Assembly: GCF_002224245.2 (NCBI RefSeq)
Contig: NZ_NKHK02000009.1
Span: 1-64,000, forward strand
DNA length: 64,000 nt
From: Moraxella sp. VT-16-12
GTDB lineage: Bacteria > Pseudomonadota > Gammaproteobacteria > Pseudomonadales > Moraxellaceae
Direction of reading: 5' to 3'
In this document: positions 49,603-60,574 of the stretch, in pieces
Layout: every line of letters begins with the position of its first letter
Numbering within the stretch: position 1 is the first letter of the stretch
Position numbers and translations under genes: made by a program
The notes under the pieces: generated by a model
What the model saw: the letters and a program-made list of their open reading frames with translations, nothing else
Databases searched by the model: none
What the model was told of the DNA's origin: nothing

Positions 49603-52600
49603 AAATGCGACTTAATAGGTCAGACTCCTGATAAGGCTTGCCCATATAGTCTGTTACCCCAATCTCAAAAGCTCTTTGACGATGTTTTTCGCCAGTACGA
49701 GACGTAATCATGATGATGGGCAACTCTTTTAAGCGGGGGCTATTACGCACCTGTGTTGCCACTTCAAAACCGTCCATACGAGGCATTTCAATGTCAAGCA
49801 ACATCAAATCAGGCACAGCGTCTTGAAGTTTTTCAATGGCATCAACACCATCTTTAGCAACCAGCACATCAAAGCCATGACGCTCCAAAAAGCGAGATGT
49901 TACCTTACGCACCGTTACCGAATCGTCCACCACCATCACCAAATCACGCTGTGTGCTCTTGGCTTTGTTGGGTTTTATCATGTGTGATTGTGGCACACGC
50001 ATCAAAGCCAATAAATCCAAAATGAGCATGACCGAACCATCGCCCATGATGGTCGCTGCTGATATGCCTGACAAATGCGATAGCTGGCGACCCAAAGGTT
50101 TTACCACCACTTCGGTGCGTGAACCCACAATGTCATCAACTTGCAATGCCAATAATTGACCAACACGGTTTTTAATGATGATGACAGGCACGCTACTTTC
50201 GGCATTGATTGGCTCAAAACTGTTGTTGTTTAAAATCTCATCCAAATAACGCAAACGATAGGCGACACCTTCTATTTTTAGCACATTGGCAGACGATTCA
50301 TAAAAATTCATCACCGTTTGGGTGTCCACCTGTATCACTCGGTCAATCTGAATCAGTGGCACAGCATACTGACGGTCAGCCACTCGCACCACCAACGCAT
50401 CAGACATGGCAACAGTCAAAGGCACACGAATGACAAAGCGAGAGCCTTGACCACGCTCCGACTCCACCGATACCGAGCCACCCAACTGACGAATCTCACT
50501 GCGTACCACGTCCATGCCCACACCACGCCCTGAAATTTGGGTGATTTTATTGGTGGTGGATAGCCCTGAGTTAAAAATGTACTGCATGATGTCGTTATCA
50601 GCAAGCTGGTCGGTCGCTTGAATCAGTCCTTGGCTGATGGCTTTTTTACGCACCGCATCTACATTAACCCCAGCCCCATCATCGGACAGCGAAATGATAA
50701 TCTCATCCCCTTCACGGCGAACTTCCAAAACGATATAACCCGTGGCAGGCTTGCCAATCTCACTGCGATAATCAGGCGACTCAATCCCATGGTCCACCGC
50801 ATTACGAAGCATATGTTCAAGTGGCGAAACGATGTGGTCTAGAATGTTTCTATCCATCTCATCATCAGCATTGATGACCGTCAGCTCTACCGATTTACCA
50901 AGCTCGCCTGCGGTCTGACGTACGATACGTTGCAAACGTGGGGTCAGTCGTGAAAATGGCACCATGCGCGAGCTCATCAAACTGTCTTGGAGCTGAGCTT
51001 GGGTACGAGACAGTTGTAACAGCAAGTTTTCACTATCACGTGTTTTTTCCAGCAAAGTCATCTTAATGTCTAACAAGTCAGATGCCGACTCTGATAGTGA
51101 TTTGGATAACTGGTTAAGCGATGAGTACTGGTCCATCTCCAATGGGTCAAATCCTGCATCTAACTCATCGGTATCAAGCTGTGCTAAAATCTGCTCTTCT
51201 AGCTCGCTGTCCATGCGTCTTAACTGGTCAGCAAGTCGCTGAGCAGTCGCCCCCATCTCTTCTATGCTTGCTGTTAGACTGACCATGTTCATGTCAATCC
51301 TAGCACGGTTAATCGCCGCTTCACCTGATAGGTTAATCATACGCTCCATCAACAACGCCGAGATGCGTATCATTTCAGCACTGGCACTTGTTTCGGTTTG
51401 CTCGCCAAACACGCCTTTGGCAGGGGGCATTTGCTCAATACTACGCACATCAGACAGCTCATCGGCAAGCTGTTTGTAGTGATTGACCGTCAAAATATCC
51501 TGCTCCAAGGAGATTTGTGGTACGACTGTCAGACTGTCTGGGTCTTGGGTAAAACCACGCAAAGCATCAATGTATGCCAAAGGACGGGGCGGATTATAGC
51601 GATTTTCAAGCAATCCTACCGCAGATGTAATCCAATCATGGCAAGCAAACAAAAGTTGTGTTACCATTTTGGTGGCAGGACGGCGACGATTGCCCAAATC
51701 CTCATAAATGGTTTCCATCTCATGTGCCAAATCCGCCATGCCATTAGCAGATACCATTCTTGCCCCACCTTTGATGGTGTGTAATTTGCGTTGTAATGAT
51801 TGTAAAGCTTCCACATCACCTGTGTTGCTTTTAAACAGGGCAAAATCCTCAGCGCTGCTTTCGGCAAGCTCGCTGGCCTCCTCCAAAAACACCGCCAAAA
51901 TGTCCTCATCAGGCATCACGCCTTGCCAAGAATCCTCAATCAGTTTGTCAAAACTCATTGTCTCATCAAAATCAGACACACTTTGAGCTTGATTTTCGCT
52001 AACTTCAAAGGCTTCGTCAAACACCTCATCAAGCTCAATTTTTGGGGTATAAATGGTGGCGTCATCAGCAACCTGACCACTTAACAACACATTTTTTAGC
52101 TCGGCGATGGTGCGTTCTGCAAAAAAAGACTGCTTGGCAGATTTTATCATCTCAAACTGCAATGACAACACATCAAAGAGCTGTCCGACAATACCAAACC
52201 ACCCCAAGGACACCGTAAGCTCACCTGATTTTAGTTTGTCTAACAACAATTCAGATTCGCCCGCCAGCTCATCAATACTGATGATGCCTGCCAACTTTGC
52301 CCCACCTTTGATGGTATGCAGATGACGGCGTAAAGATTGAAGATGTTTGGTGTTATTTAAATCATCACGCCATGCCATTAAAGTTTTTTGGGTGATGTCG
52401 TCTAATTGTAAGGCTTCATCTAAAAAAATCTGCAACAGCTCATCATCTGTTCTGATTGGCTCAAAATACAGCTCATCCTCTGTTTGGGGTTTATTAAAGA
52501 CAGTAACAATGGCATTTTGGGCATGGCTAATCTCTTGTAAATGTCTTTGGCGATGATAATCTACCGTCAGTCTGATGGTATTGTCTTGCAATGCTGACAG

Positions 52601-55600
52601 CACCACTTCATCAACTTTTAGCGACATACTGCCTGCAATGGCATCAAACAAACCAACCAACATCTCATGAGTAGACAACAATACTTTAACAAAAGTATCA
52701 TCTTTGACACTCAAAGGATACACTTGTATCAGCTCATAAGCACCTTGCATGGGTGCAAGCAGACGCTGAAATTTAGGACGTTTTTTGGTGCGTTCTGACA
52801 AAAGTCGGATTTGAGCAAGCAGTGTGTCGGCATGGTTTTTGACGTCATCATAAGACTGCACACAAACCGCTTGCAAACTCACATCAGCATCTAACAGCTC
52901 ATCAATACCTGCAATCAGCTCGCTGATGCTTGGCAGTTTTTCTTGCTCTTTTGGTAGCATGGTTTCTAAGACGTGTTTGTCTTCTTGAAAATGCTCATTA
53001 TCCATACTGTCGGCATTTTCATAAGCGGTCAGTCTCTCTTGAATGAGTGTAACAGCATTATCCAAAGCACACAGGTGAGTCTGATTCATCGGCTGTTCAT
53101 GTTGCTGCAAATCTTGAAGCACTCGCTCAATCATCGCCCCAACATCGCCAACATCTTTTAGTGATGGCAAACCTGATGCACCTCGCAACGTGTGAAATGC
53201 TCGCACCACCTTATCGCTGACAGGCACGCTTTGCTCTTCTTGATGAGTATTTAAAAACTCCTGCACGTCAGCCAATAGCTCTCGCCCTTCTTCAACAAAA
53301 ATCTGCCCCAACATTTCTTCTTCGGCATCATGGGGCGTGATGGGCTTGACATTTTGGATAAGCTCACCTGCTTGTTTGATAGAAACTAAGGCATTAACCG
53401 CATGATTTTTTGGTATGGGCTGAATAGGCTCATCATGTTCTGTTTGCTGATTATCTTGGCTGATGGTTGCCACCTGAGAAGCCATCGCACCCAAATCAAC
53501 ATCATCTGTTGTGTCTGATGATTTTTGTATTTTTGCCAACGGCTCTTGTTTTAAATCTAATGTGGTCTCATCAGACGTTTGGGCAGACCAATCAGGCTCT
53601 ATATAAACTGATTTTTGGCTTAATGTGCGATAATCAAACTCATTACCAAGCCCTTTTGCATAAGCATTGGCAGACGCTGTCCAAAGAATCATTAAATCAG
53701 GGTATTTTTCTGTCCCATCATCAAAGATTTTTACCAAACAGTCAAATTCGCCCAACACTTCTGATACAAGTGTGCACATACCTTCATTGATGGCAATGGT
53801 GTCATCTAGCACTCGGTTGAGCATATTTTCCATTGCCCACGCAAGCTCGCCCAGCTCCATCGCGCCAACCATACGCCCTGAACCTTTTAGGGTATGAAAA
53901 TGACGGCGAACCTCCACCAAAAGCTCTCTTTTTTCACGGTCAGAGAGCCACAGTTTAAAGGTAGGAATGGCATCGTCTAGCACCTCTTGTGCTTCCTCAA
54001 CAAATATCTCTTTGATGTCATCATCCACCTCACCAAAGATGGAAATCAGTGGCTGGCTGGCTTTTTCTACAAAGCGTTGTAATACGCTTGGAATTTCAAT
54101 GATGATGGACTTGGAAGCGTGCTGTTGCTGGGTATTGGCTATACTATTGATGGCAGAAACAGGCTCAGAAACAGGCTCAGAAACAGGCTCAGAAACAGGC
54201 TCAGAAACAGGCTCAGAAACAGGCTCAGAAACAGGCTCAGCTTTATCCATGTGCACAGGATACAAAGACGCCCCTGCTGGCACACCATCATTCAAGGGTC
54301 GCTCTTTTAAAATATTATTGGCTTTTAGCACAATCAGAGCATTATCCACACTTGGGGGCTGGCTGTTAGCAAAATTTTGCACCATGATGGGCATGATGTC
54401 AGTTACTTCATTTACAAGCTTTGCCACATCGTTACTGACAGCTATCGTGCCATCTAGCACTCGGTTGAGCATATTTTCTATCGCCCAAGCCGTCTCACCC
54501 ACACCAAACGCACCCACCATACGCCCTGAGCCTTTTAAGGTATGAAAATTACGGCGAACTTCTTTTAAGGGCGTTAGATTGCTGATATTTTTTTGCCAAG
54601 CATTTAGGTGTGCATGAAGCTCATCTATCGTTTCATCAGCTTCTTCCACAAAAATCGTCCGAAACTCCCTATCATGGCTAAAATCATCATCTTTTAAACT
54701 GGCTTTGGCAATCTCATAAGCGGTAGTGGTTATTTTTGGGGGTTCTTGACTGGCATGATATGCTTTGATGGCACTGACGGTTAAGTCGTTATCATTATTC
54801 ATGCCATCACTTAGGCTGATGCTTGGTAGCGATAACACATCGGTCAATAAAATACCTTTGCTTTTTTCCCTGTCAGTCATCAAGGTAGCTGGGGCAGACT
54901 TTAAGGCGACTTGACGCTGACTAAAACTTAACACCTGCACATTATCGCTGATGGGAGTTTGTGTTTCTTCTTGGATAATGACATCTTCTATGTCTTCATC
55001 ATCAAGCACGCCTTCGCCTTTGAGATGATATGAATGCACCACTTCCCCCACCACAGGTTCTATCGCACCACTGTCATCATATAAAATGGTATTTTCATGC
55101 GATTTCAACAGTTTTGCATAAATATCAAACAGCTCCAACACGTCATCGTTTTTGTCAGTCATTGCCAAAACGCTTTTTAAAGACACATCAATGGTCTCTT
55201 CGGCTTTGGTTAGCAATGCTTGGTCAAAAATTTGTCTGGCAAGATTGTCCAAAAACATCTCAAACAATGACAACCCATCAGCGATATCATGAGCCAACTG
55301 CCAACTGATACGATTTGGTGCTTTATCCTTTAATGTCAAAAACAGCGTGGTAAGTTTTTCGCTGACCACCACCACTTCATTCATCTGCATACCAACAAAA
55401 TAATGAGTTAGCTGGTATAAACCATCAGAATCTGGCAAATCACCCACATCTTTGCTTTCTAGGTATTCACTAAAACTGTTTTTTATCTCTTCGGTGGCGA
55501 TATATACTTCATTTAACACACCGCCATGATGGTGGTCATCGGCTGTTTGTGCCACTTCATCGGTTTTTTTAATGGCATCATATAAAGTTTGTAATTTGGC

Positions 55601-56704
55601 TTTAATATTGTTTTTGGCGGTCTCAAAACTCATCGTGCCTGAGCTGTTGGCATCTTCGGCATAAGCGATGATTTGGGTTAGGCTATTTGCATAAAATGAC
55701 CAACCCCGAACGGCCAATCTGTCTTTTATTAAAGCCAACTGGTCAAAACGAATCACATCATCATCTAAGGATTTGATGATTTCTTTGAGCGTTAGTGTGA
55801 TGAATGAAAAAAAGGTTTGCTCGGTTAGGATATTATTATCCACCCTGCTAAGCATGTCTCGCCCTGCTCGACTCACCAAAGACAGATTCATCAGACTGAC
55901 ATAAATATCAATCAACACATTTTCAAGCCACAGCATATTTGCCATGCTCACATCTTGGCTTTCTAGTCCAAAGGCACGATTAAGTTTACCCAACAAATAA
56001 ACATCGTCAGCGTGCAGCTCTTCATTTAAAATCAAGCTATCAATCCACAGCACCGCCACCGTCCAAAGCTTTTTAATCAGCTCATCACTGACGTGTCCTG
56101 CCATACGATTGGCAATGCTGAGCAGATTTCCTAAGTGCAACACTCTATCTTGGGTGCTTTTGGCAAGCTTTTCAGAAACTGCATACCAAGTATCGCTCAC
56201 CTGCTGATACTCATCTTCGCTCAGCTGATAAGGGGCAAGCTGCTCTACATGGATTTGGTCGCTAAACCGATGACCCTGAGCCATTTGCCACGGGCTTGCC
56301 TTATCAGTGCGAATGTCCAGCTCTTTTAGTAGCATGCCCAAATATTGACAACGTAACTCCAAAAGATTTTTACGGATAAAACGAGATTTTCGATAATGAT
56401 TTAGCTCATGTTGTAGCAGTTTACTAGCGTGTAGCACCACAGGTAAAAACAATCTGGCTTCTGACTGTGATGTCTGGCTGACATGATTTGCCATCAAAGC
56501 AATCAAAGCTGCCAGCTCAAAAAAGTCAGGCAAATTTGCCATCATCAGCACGCCATGAATTTCTTTATATTTTGTGGCAATCTGTGCCAATGCTCCCAGT
56601 GCATCATCTTGCTGGCGGGCATACAAAGCATCAATTTGTTCGTTAAGTGGCTCTATCAACCACTCCAAAGCAAGCATTTCATTGTGCTGATGATTCATGT
56701 TCAT
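49571..56704 (-). CDS. chpA: ChpA, giant hybrid chemosensory histidine kinase of the Pil-Chp system
   Basis: 2377 residues. ChpA is the CheA-like kinase that controls type IV pilus twitching. Order: a long helical N-terminal region, five recognisable HPt modules (FHTLKGSG near residues 722 and 937, FHTLRGAS near 1169, LHTIKGG near 1463 and 1642), the dimerisation and ATPase domain (N-box EHMLRNAVDHGIE near 1963, GRGVGMDVV), a CheW-like domain, and a receiver near 2260-2370 (LMLLDIEMPRMDG). Pseudomonas ChpA has six HPt plus Ser and Thr phosphotransfer domains. A seven-copy EPVS repeat links HPt 1 and 2. Confidence 0.95.
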   Translation of the reverse strand: MNMNHQHNEMLALEWLIEPLNEQIDALYARQQDDALGALAQIATKYKEIHGVLMMANLPDFFELAALIALMANHVSQTSQSEARLFLPVVLHASKLLQHELNHYRKSRFIRKNLLELRCQYLGMLLKELDIRTDKASPWQMAQGHRFSDQIHVEQLAPYQLSEDEYQQVSDTWYAVSEKLAKSTQDRVLHLGNLLSIANRMAGHVSDELIKKLWTVAVLWIDSLILNEELHADDVYLLGKLNRAFGLESQDVSMANMLWLENVLIDIYVSLMNLSLVSRAGRDMLSRVDNNILTEQTFFSFITLTLKEIIKSLDDDVIRFDQLALIKDRLAVRGWSFYANSLTQIIAYAEDANSSGTMSFETAKNNIKAKLQTLYDAIKKTDEVAQTADDHHHGGVLNEVYIATEEIKNSFSEYLESKDVGDLPDSDGLYQLTHYFVGMQMNEVVVVSEKLTTLFLTLKDKAPNRISWQLAHDIADGLSLFEMFLDNLARQIFDQALLTKAEETIDVSLKSVLAMTDKNDDVLELFDIYAKLLKSHENTILYDDSGAIEPVVGEVVHSYHLKGEGVLDDEDIEDVIIQEETQTPISDNVQVLSFSQRQVALKSAPATLMTDREKSKGILLTDVLSLPSISLSDGMNNDNDLTVSAIKAYHASQEPPKITTTAYEIAKASLKDDDFSHDREFRTIFVEEADETIDELHAHLNAWQKNISNLTPLKEVRRNFHTLKGSGRMVGAFGVGETAWAIENMLNRVLDGTIAVSNDVAKLVNEVTDIMPIMVQNFANSQPPSVDNALIVLKANNILKERPLNDGVPAGASLYPVHMDKAEPVSEPVSEPVSEPVSEPVSEPVSEPVSAINSIANTQQQHASKSIIIEIPSVLQRFVEKASQPLISIFGEVDDDIKEIFVEEAQEVLDDAIPTFKLWLSDREKRELLVEVRRHFHTLKGSGRMVGAMELGELAWAMENMLNRVLDDTIAINEGMCTLVSEVLGEFDCLVKIFDDGTEKYPDLMILWTASANAYAKGLGNEFDYRTLSQKSVYIEPDWSAQTSDETTLDLKQEPLAKIQKSSDTTDDVDLGAMASQVATISQDNQQTEHDEPIQPIPKNHAVNALVSIKQAGELIQNVKPITPHDAEEEMLGQIFVEEGRELLADVQEFLNTHQEEQSVPVSDKVVRAFHTLRGASGLPSLKDVGDVGAMIERVLQDLQQHEQPMNQTHLCALDNAVTLIQERLTAYENADSMDNEHFQEDKHVLETMLPKEQEKLPSISELIAGIDELLDADVSLQAVCVQSYDDVKNHADTLLAQIRLLSERTKKRPKFQRLLAPMQGAYELIQVYPLSVKDDTFVKVLLSTHEMLVGLFDAIAGSMSLKVDEVVLSALQDNTIRLTVDYHRQRHLQEISHAQNAIVTVFNKPQTEDELYFEPIRTDDELLQIFLDEALQLDDITQKTLMAWRDDLNNTKHLQSLRRHLHTIKGGAKLAGIISIDELAGESELLLDKLKSGELTVSLGWFGIVGQLFDVLSLQFEMIKSAKQSFFAERTIAELKNVLLSGQVADDATIYTPKIELDEVFDEAFEVSENQAQSVSDFDETMSFDKLIEDSWQGVMPDEDILAVFLEEASELAESSAEDFALFKSNTGDVEALQSLQRKLHTIKGGARMVSANGMADLAHEMETIYEDLGNRRRPATKMVTQLLFACHDWITSAVGLLENRYNPPRPLAYIDALRGFTQDPDSLTVVPQISLEQDILTVNHYKQLADELSDVRSIEQMPPAKGVFGEQTETSASAEMIRISALLMERMINLSGEAAINRARIDMNMVSLTASIEEMGATAQRLADQLRRMDSELEEQILAQLDTDELDAGFDPLEMDQYSSLNQLSKSLSESASDLLDIKMTLLEKTRDSENLLLQLSRTQAQLQDSLMSSRMVPFSRLTPRLQRIVRQTAGELGKSVELTVINADDEMDRNILDHIVSPLEHMLRNAVDHGIESPDYRSEIGKPATGYIVLEVRREGDEIIISLSDDGAGVNVDAVRKKAISQGLIQATDQLADNDIMQYIFNSGLSTTNKITQISGRGVGMDVVRSEIRQLGGSVSVESERGQGSRFVIRVPLTVAMSDALVVRVADRQYAVPLIQIDRVIQVDTQTVMNFYESSANVLKIEGVAYRLRYLDEILNNNSFEPINAESSVPVIIIKNRVGQLLALQVDDIVGSRTEVVVKPLGRQLSHLSGISAATIMGDGSVMLILDLLALMRVPQSHMIKPNKAKSTQRDLVMVVDDSVTVRKVTSRFLERHGFDVLVAKDGVDAIEKLQDAVPDLMLLDIEMPRMDGFEVATQVRNSPRLKELPIIMITSRTGEKHRQRAFEIGVTDYMGKPYQESDLLSRIYEILDKRESR
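54156..54239 (-). repeat. Seven tandem copies of a 12-bp unit inside chpA
   Basis: GAAACAGGCTCA is repeated seven times without interruption or mismatch. On the coding strand it reads EPVS x7, residues about 822-849, in the linker between HPt modules 1 and 2. The unit is a multiple of three, so copy-number changes would keep the frame. Confidence 0.95.
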
Positions 56705-56809
56705 TCCTACTGGCGATACCGCCTATCTTAACCTGCAAAAAAAAGAAAGGTAGCAGTCTGTTTAGACCCTACAACGCACCTAAAATCTGGTCTGACACAA
56801 ACGCAATCG

Positions 56810-56833
56810 CCACCACAGCCTAGACTGTGGTGG
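56810..56833 (-). other. Perfect 9-bp hairpin in the pilJ-chpA gap
   Basis: CCACCACAG and CTGTGGTGG pair around a 6-base loop, 16 bp after the pilJ stop on the transcribed strand. No U-run follows. It stands in the 145-bp gap where pilK lies in Pseudomonas. Confidence 0.5.
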
Positions 56834-56849
56834 ACCTTATCATGTGCCA

Positions 56850-58910
56850 TCAGTTGTCATCAGACAGTTTAAAGCCCGATACTGATTTTTGTAGCTGGGC
56901 AGACATTTCATTTAAACGCCCCACCGAACGAGCAGTTGCCAATGTTCCTGCGGTTGTTTGAGACGTAATGTCTTGAATCACATTCATCGTATTGGAGATA
57001 TGACTGGCTGATGTTGCTTGCTGACGAGCAGCATTTGAGATATTTTGAATCAAATCCGCCAAAGTGTGCGAAACTGTTTGTACCTCATCTAGTGCCTCGC
57101 CTGCATCTTTGGCAAGTTTTGCTCCTTTGACAACCTCAGCGGTGGTGGATTCCATTGATGATACCGCCTCATTGGTGTCTGCTTGAATGGTCTTAACTAA
57201 AACCTCAATCTGACGAGTTGCCGCTGCTGAACGCTCTGCCAAACGCTGAACCTCATCAGCAACCACCGCAAAACCACGCCCTGCCTCGCCTGCCATAGAT
57301 GCTTGAATGGCAGCATTTAACGCCAAAATGTTGGTTTGTTCGGCGATGTCATTAATCAAACCAATGATGTTGCCAATCTCCTGAGATGATTCGCCCAAAC
57401 GTTTGATGCGTTTAGAAGTCTCTTGTATTTGGTCTCTGATGATGTTCATGCCCTCAATGGAGCGATGAACCACCTCTACCCCATTATGAGCAATGGCAAC
57501 CGAACGCTGAGCAACTGATGCTGACTCAGTGGCGTTGGTGGAGACTTGGTCAATAGAAACCGCCATTTGGTTAATCGCTGCTGACACACCAGCAATCTCT
57601 TGGGCTTGATGTTCAGAAGCCTCAGACAGCTCCACAGCCGTCATCTGGGTTTGCTGTGATGATTGGGCGACTTTATCAGCAGTCATGTTGATGGCAAGTA
57701 CCAACTCACGCAATTGGTCAATCGCTAAGTTTACCGAATCAGCAATCGCCCCTGTAAAATCTTCGGTAACAGTAGCACGTGTGGTCAAATCCCCCTCAGC
57801 TAAGTCCGCCAATTCGTCCAACAGTCGCAAAATTGCTGCCTGAGAGTTTTCTTTTTCACGCTCCATCTTACGAATGCGGTCAGATTCACGCCGAGACATT
57901 TCCGCTTCGGTTTCTAGCTCTTGATTTTGACGTAACAGCTCACGCTCTGTGGCTAAGCGTTCGGCACGGCTACGATTTTTAAAGAGTCTAGTCAGAGCAT
58001 AAATGGCAAACAGCAAACTGACCAAAAATAACGTTGCAGGCAACAAAACACTCTTTTGATTAATAATTCCTCTATCTACATTAGCAAGTTTGGCCTGAGT
58101 GATGGTCGCAAGGTCGCTTAGGGCTTGGGCATTTTGGCGAGATTGAATGGCAGGCATACTTAGACTATCTAGCTCTGCTGATACAGGAGCTATCATTTGT
58201 TCATAGGTTTTTTTAATCGCTTGCAGTGCAGGAGATGCTTGTCCGAACGTCGCGATTTGAGTGTTTAGTACGCTGGCAAATTCATTGGTGTACTTTTTAA
58301 AACCATCTACATCTGCCTCAGTGCTGGTGGTTAATGCCGTCATCTCTTCGTTAATGCGTTCTAGGCGAATGGTCTGTGCTTGAATTTCACGCAAAGTTGC
58401 AGATGGCATACGAACTGCCATCGCTTGGTCTATCACTTGGATATATTGCTCTTGCATTTGCACCACAGCATCTTTGACCTGCTTTTGAAAGTCTTGAAGC
58501 TGATTGATGTTGTTTTGGTGTGCCACCACATAGTCAGCACTTTGTTTTTTGGCTTGCCACATCTCACCAAGCTCTTTGAACGCCCCGCCACTTATCAGCA
58601 CGTCATTTTGCAAGCGTTCTAGTGAACTTTCGTAAGCTTGTATGTCAGTGGATAATTTGGTATAAGCGTTTTTACTGGTCTCAAAATCACGTGAAAATGT
58701 TGCGTCATTGACCGCTTTGACGATATTGACCGCACTGACTTCTAGGTGATTGACATCGCTAAGATAATCGGTGATTTTTAATAAGGAATACACAAGCCAC
58801 ACAAAACTGACCAAAGAAATTAGCCCAAAAACAATCAACGCCACCCACCATTTTGTATCTTTGGGTGTTGTAGGTGTTGTTGGTATCATTGACGTCTTAC
58901 TGTCGCTCAT
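56850..58910 (-). CDS. pilJ: PilJ, methyl-accepting chemoreceptor for twitching motility
   Basis: 686 residues. There is an N-terminal TM (about 22-44) and a periplasmic helical PilJ domain, then TM2 near residue 290-310 ([18 protein letters not shown]), HAMP-like segments, and the signalling hairpin tip containing [28 protein letters not shown]. That tip is the conserved MCP contact with CheA and CheW. PilJ senses pilus-related surface signals and activates ChpA. It follows pilI and precedes chpA without pilK. Confidence 0.95.
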   Translation of the reverse strand: MSDSKTSMIPTTPTTPKDTKWWVALIVFGLISLVSFVWLVYSLLKITDYLSDVNHLEVSAVNIVKAVNDATFSRDFETSKNAYTKLSTDIQAYESSLERLQNDVLISGGAFKELGEMWQAKKQSADYVVAHQNNINQLQDFQKQVKDAVVQMQEQYIQVIDQAMAVRMPSATLREIQAQTIRLERINEEMTALTTSTEADVDGFKKYTNEFASVLNTQIATFGQASPALQAIKKTYEQMIAPVSAELDSLSMPAIQSRQNAQALSDLATITQAKLANVDRGIINQKSVLLPATLFLVSLLFAIYALTRLFKNRSRAERLATERELLRQNQELETEAEMSRRESDRIRKMEREKENSQAAILRLLDELADLAEGDLTTRATVTEDFTGAIADSVNLAIDQLRELVLAINMTADKVAQSSQQTQMTAVELSEASEHQAQEIAGVSAAINQMAVSIDQVSTNATESASVAQRSVAIAHNGVEVVHRSIEGMNIIRDQIQETSKRIKRLGESSQEIGNIIGLINDIAEQTNILALNAAIQASMAGEAGRGFAVVADEVQRLAERSAAATRQIEVLVKTIQADTNEAVSSMESTTAEVVKGAKLAKDAGEALDEVQTVSHTLADLIQNISNAARQQATSASHISNTMNVIQDITSQTTAGTLATARSVGRLNEMSAQLQKSVSGFKLSDDN

Positions 58911-59009
58911 GGTTGATTTCCTATAAAAAACAAAACAAGTTCACACACACCAAAAAATGATGTCTGTCTTCGTATTTGAGTGATGATTTAGGCGTATGCC
59001 ACAGAAGCC

Positions 59010-59540
59010 CTAAACTAGGGCAGCATTTTGATAGTCTGTATTGGCAAATAATAACGATGGCATGATGACAAACCACTCTTCATTATCTTTTACAAACACG
59101 CCATGATTGTAAGGGGCAAATGGTGATGACTCTGGCAAAGAGCGGGCTTGATACTCACTTTGGGTAAACTGCATAATACCCAACACTTGATCCACCAAGA
59201 TTCCTGAAAACACCCCATCTTCATCAATCACCATGACCTTGCGTTTTTTAAGAGATTCATGACTTCTTAGCCCCAAAAATCCCGCCAAATCCGCAATGGG
59301 TAATAGACGACCACGCACATTTGCCACACCAAGCAACCAAGTCTTTGTCAAAGGAATGGGGACAAATTCAGGCATTGCTAAAATTTCAGCGATTTCCCCC
59401 ATTGGTGCAACAAATCTTTGTCCTGCTACTTCAAAACTAACGCCCCGCCATTGATGATATTGGTCATCATGCCGCCCAGACGACCTCGCTTTTGCAAGGT
59501 CAGCCAATCGCAACAGCTCAATAAATCCCAAAGAAGCCAC
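59010..59540 (-). CDS. pilI: PilI, CheW-like adaptor
   Basis: 176 residues with a CheW domain: VSFEVAGQRFVAPMGEIAEIL, VANVRGRLLPIADLAGFLGL and VDQVLGIMQF. PilI couples PilJ to ChpA. It starts 3 bp after pilH and is followed by pilJ after 99 bp. AT-rich DNA in that gap could hold an internal promoter, but no clear element is seen. Confidence 0.93.
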   Translation of the reverse strand: MASLGFIELLRLADLAKARSSGRHDDQYHQWRGVSFEVAGQRFVAPMGEIAEILAMPEFVPIPLTKTWLLGVANVRGRLLPIADLAGFLGLRSHESLKKRKVMVIDEDGVFSGILVDQVLGIMQFTQSEYQARSLPESSPFAPYNHGVFVKDNEEWFVIMPSLLFANTDYQNAALV

Positions 59541-59543
59541 AAG

Positions 59544-59906
59544 TTACCCCAACACTGAGCGAATCACACCGATGAGTTGTTCTTCGGTGATGGGTTTAAC
59601 AAGATATTCTTTTGCCCCTTGGCGTTTACCCCAAACTCGGTCAGTTTCTTGGTCTTTGGTGCTGACGATGACCACGGGAATGTGGGCTGTTTTTTCGTCT
59701 CGGGTGATTTTGCGTGTCGCCTGAAAACCATTCATCTCAGGCATGACAATGTCCATCAAAATCAAATCAGGTTGTTGTTCACACGCTTTATCATAACCTT
59801 CTTCGCCATTAAAGGCTTCTATCAACTCAAAACCGTGCTTACCTAAAATCTCACGAAACCGCACCATTTCAGCAGGTGAATCATCTACAACCAGTATTTT
59901 CGCCAT
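59544..59906 (-). CDS. pilH: PilH, single-domain response regulator
   Basis: 120 residues, a receiver only. Acidic pair in VVDDSPAEM, phospho-aspartate in LILMDIVMPEMNG, threonine-position serine in VIVSTKD, and lysine in EYLVKPI. PilH antagonises PilG in twitching control. It lies 36 bp after pilG and 3 bp before pilI. Confidence 0.94.
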   Translation of the reverse strand: MAKILVVDDSPAEMVRFREILGKHGFELIEAFNGEEGYDKACEQQPDLILMDIVMPEMNGFQATRKITRDEKTAHIPVVIVSTKDQETDRVWGKRQGAKEYLVKPITEEQLIGVIRSVLG

Positions 59907-59942
59907 AAAATTCTCCTATCTTTTAAACACTTAAAAAACAGA

Positions 59943-60317
59943 TTAGCGATAACGGCTGATGGTGGCAAATAAATCTTCTTTACTAAATGGCTTAGTCAAG
60001 TACTCATTTGAGCCAACAATGCGTCCACGAGCCTTATCAAATAATCCGTCTTTAGATGATAACATAATTACAGGCTTTGACGAATACTCTGGATTATTTT
60101 TAATCACCGAACACGTCTGATAACCATCAAGTCTAGGCATCATGATGTCCACAAAGATGATGTCTGGATTGGTCTCCACGATTTTTGATAAAGCATCAAA
60201 ACCATCAACCGCCGTAATCACTTCACAGCCTTCTTTTTGGAGTAAGGCCTCGGCGGTACGTCTGATGGTTTTTGAATCATCAATAATCATGACTTTAAGA
60301 CCAGCAAAATTATTCAT
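59943..60317 (-). CDS. pilG: PilG, single-domain response regulator
   Basis: 124 residues from the ATG at 60315-60317 (AAGGAA upstream). A longer frame to 60344 is not favoured. Receiver motifs: MIIDDSKTIRRTAEALL, phospho-aspartate in IIFVDIMMPRLDGYQ, and lysine in EYLTKPFSKEDL. PilG promotes pilus extension through its link to the extension ATPase. It is the first gene of the pil-chp cluster; the 257-bp gap to the divergent adaptor gene is AT-rich and must hold both promoters. Confidence 0.94.
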   Translation of the reverse strand: MNNFAGLKVMIIDDSKTIRRTAEALLQKEGCEVITAVDGFDALSKIVETNPDIIFVDIMMPRLDGYQTCSVIKNNPEYSSKPVIMLSSKDGLFDKARGRIVGSNEYLTKPFSKEDLFATISRYR

Positions 60318-60574
60318 AACGGTTTCCTTTATGGCAAGGGCCATTGACCCATAATATCAACTTAAATGCGTGGTATTTATCTGTAACATCGCAAAAATTT
60401 AGACTAAACACCCAACCTACTATTTTTATCACATATTGATAAAATTTACTAACACTTTTTAATAAAAACACCGATTAAAAATATAATTTTATACAAAACA
60501 ACATATAAATAATCTATCATACATCAAAATATGCTAGTATAAATACCATCAACATTTTTGTATTTGGACACATC

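Noticed and set aside
54156-54239. The 12-bp repeat array as a possible CRISPR array
   Set aside because: There are no spacers; it is a continuous in-frame repeat encoding EPVS within chpA.
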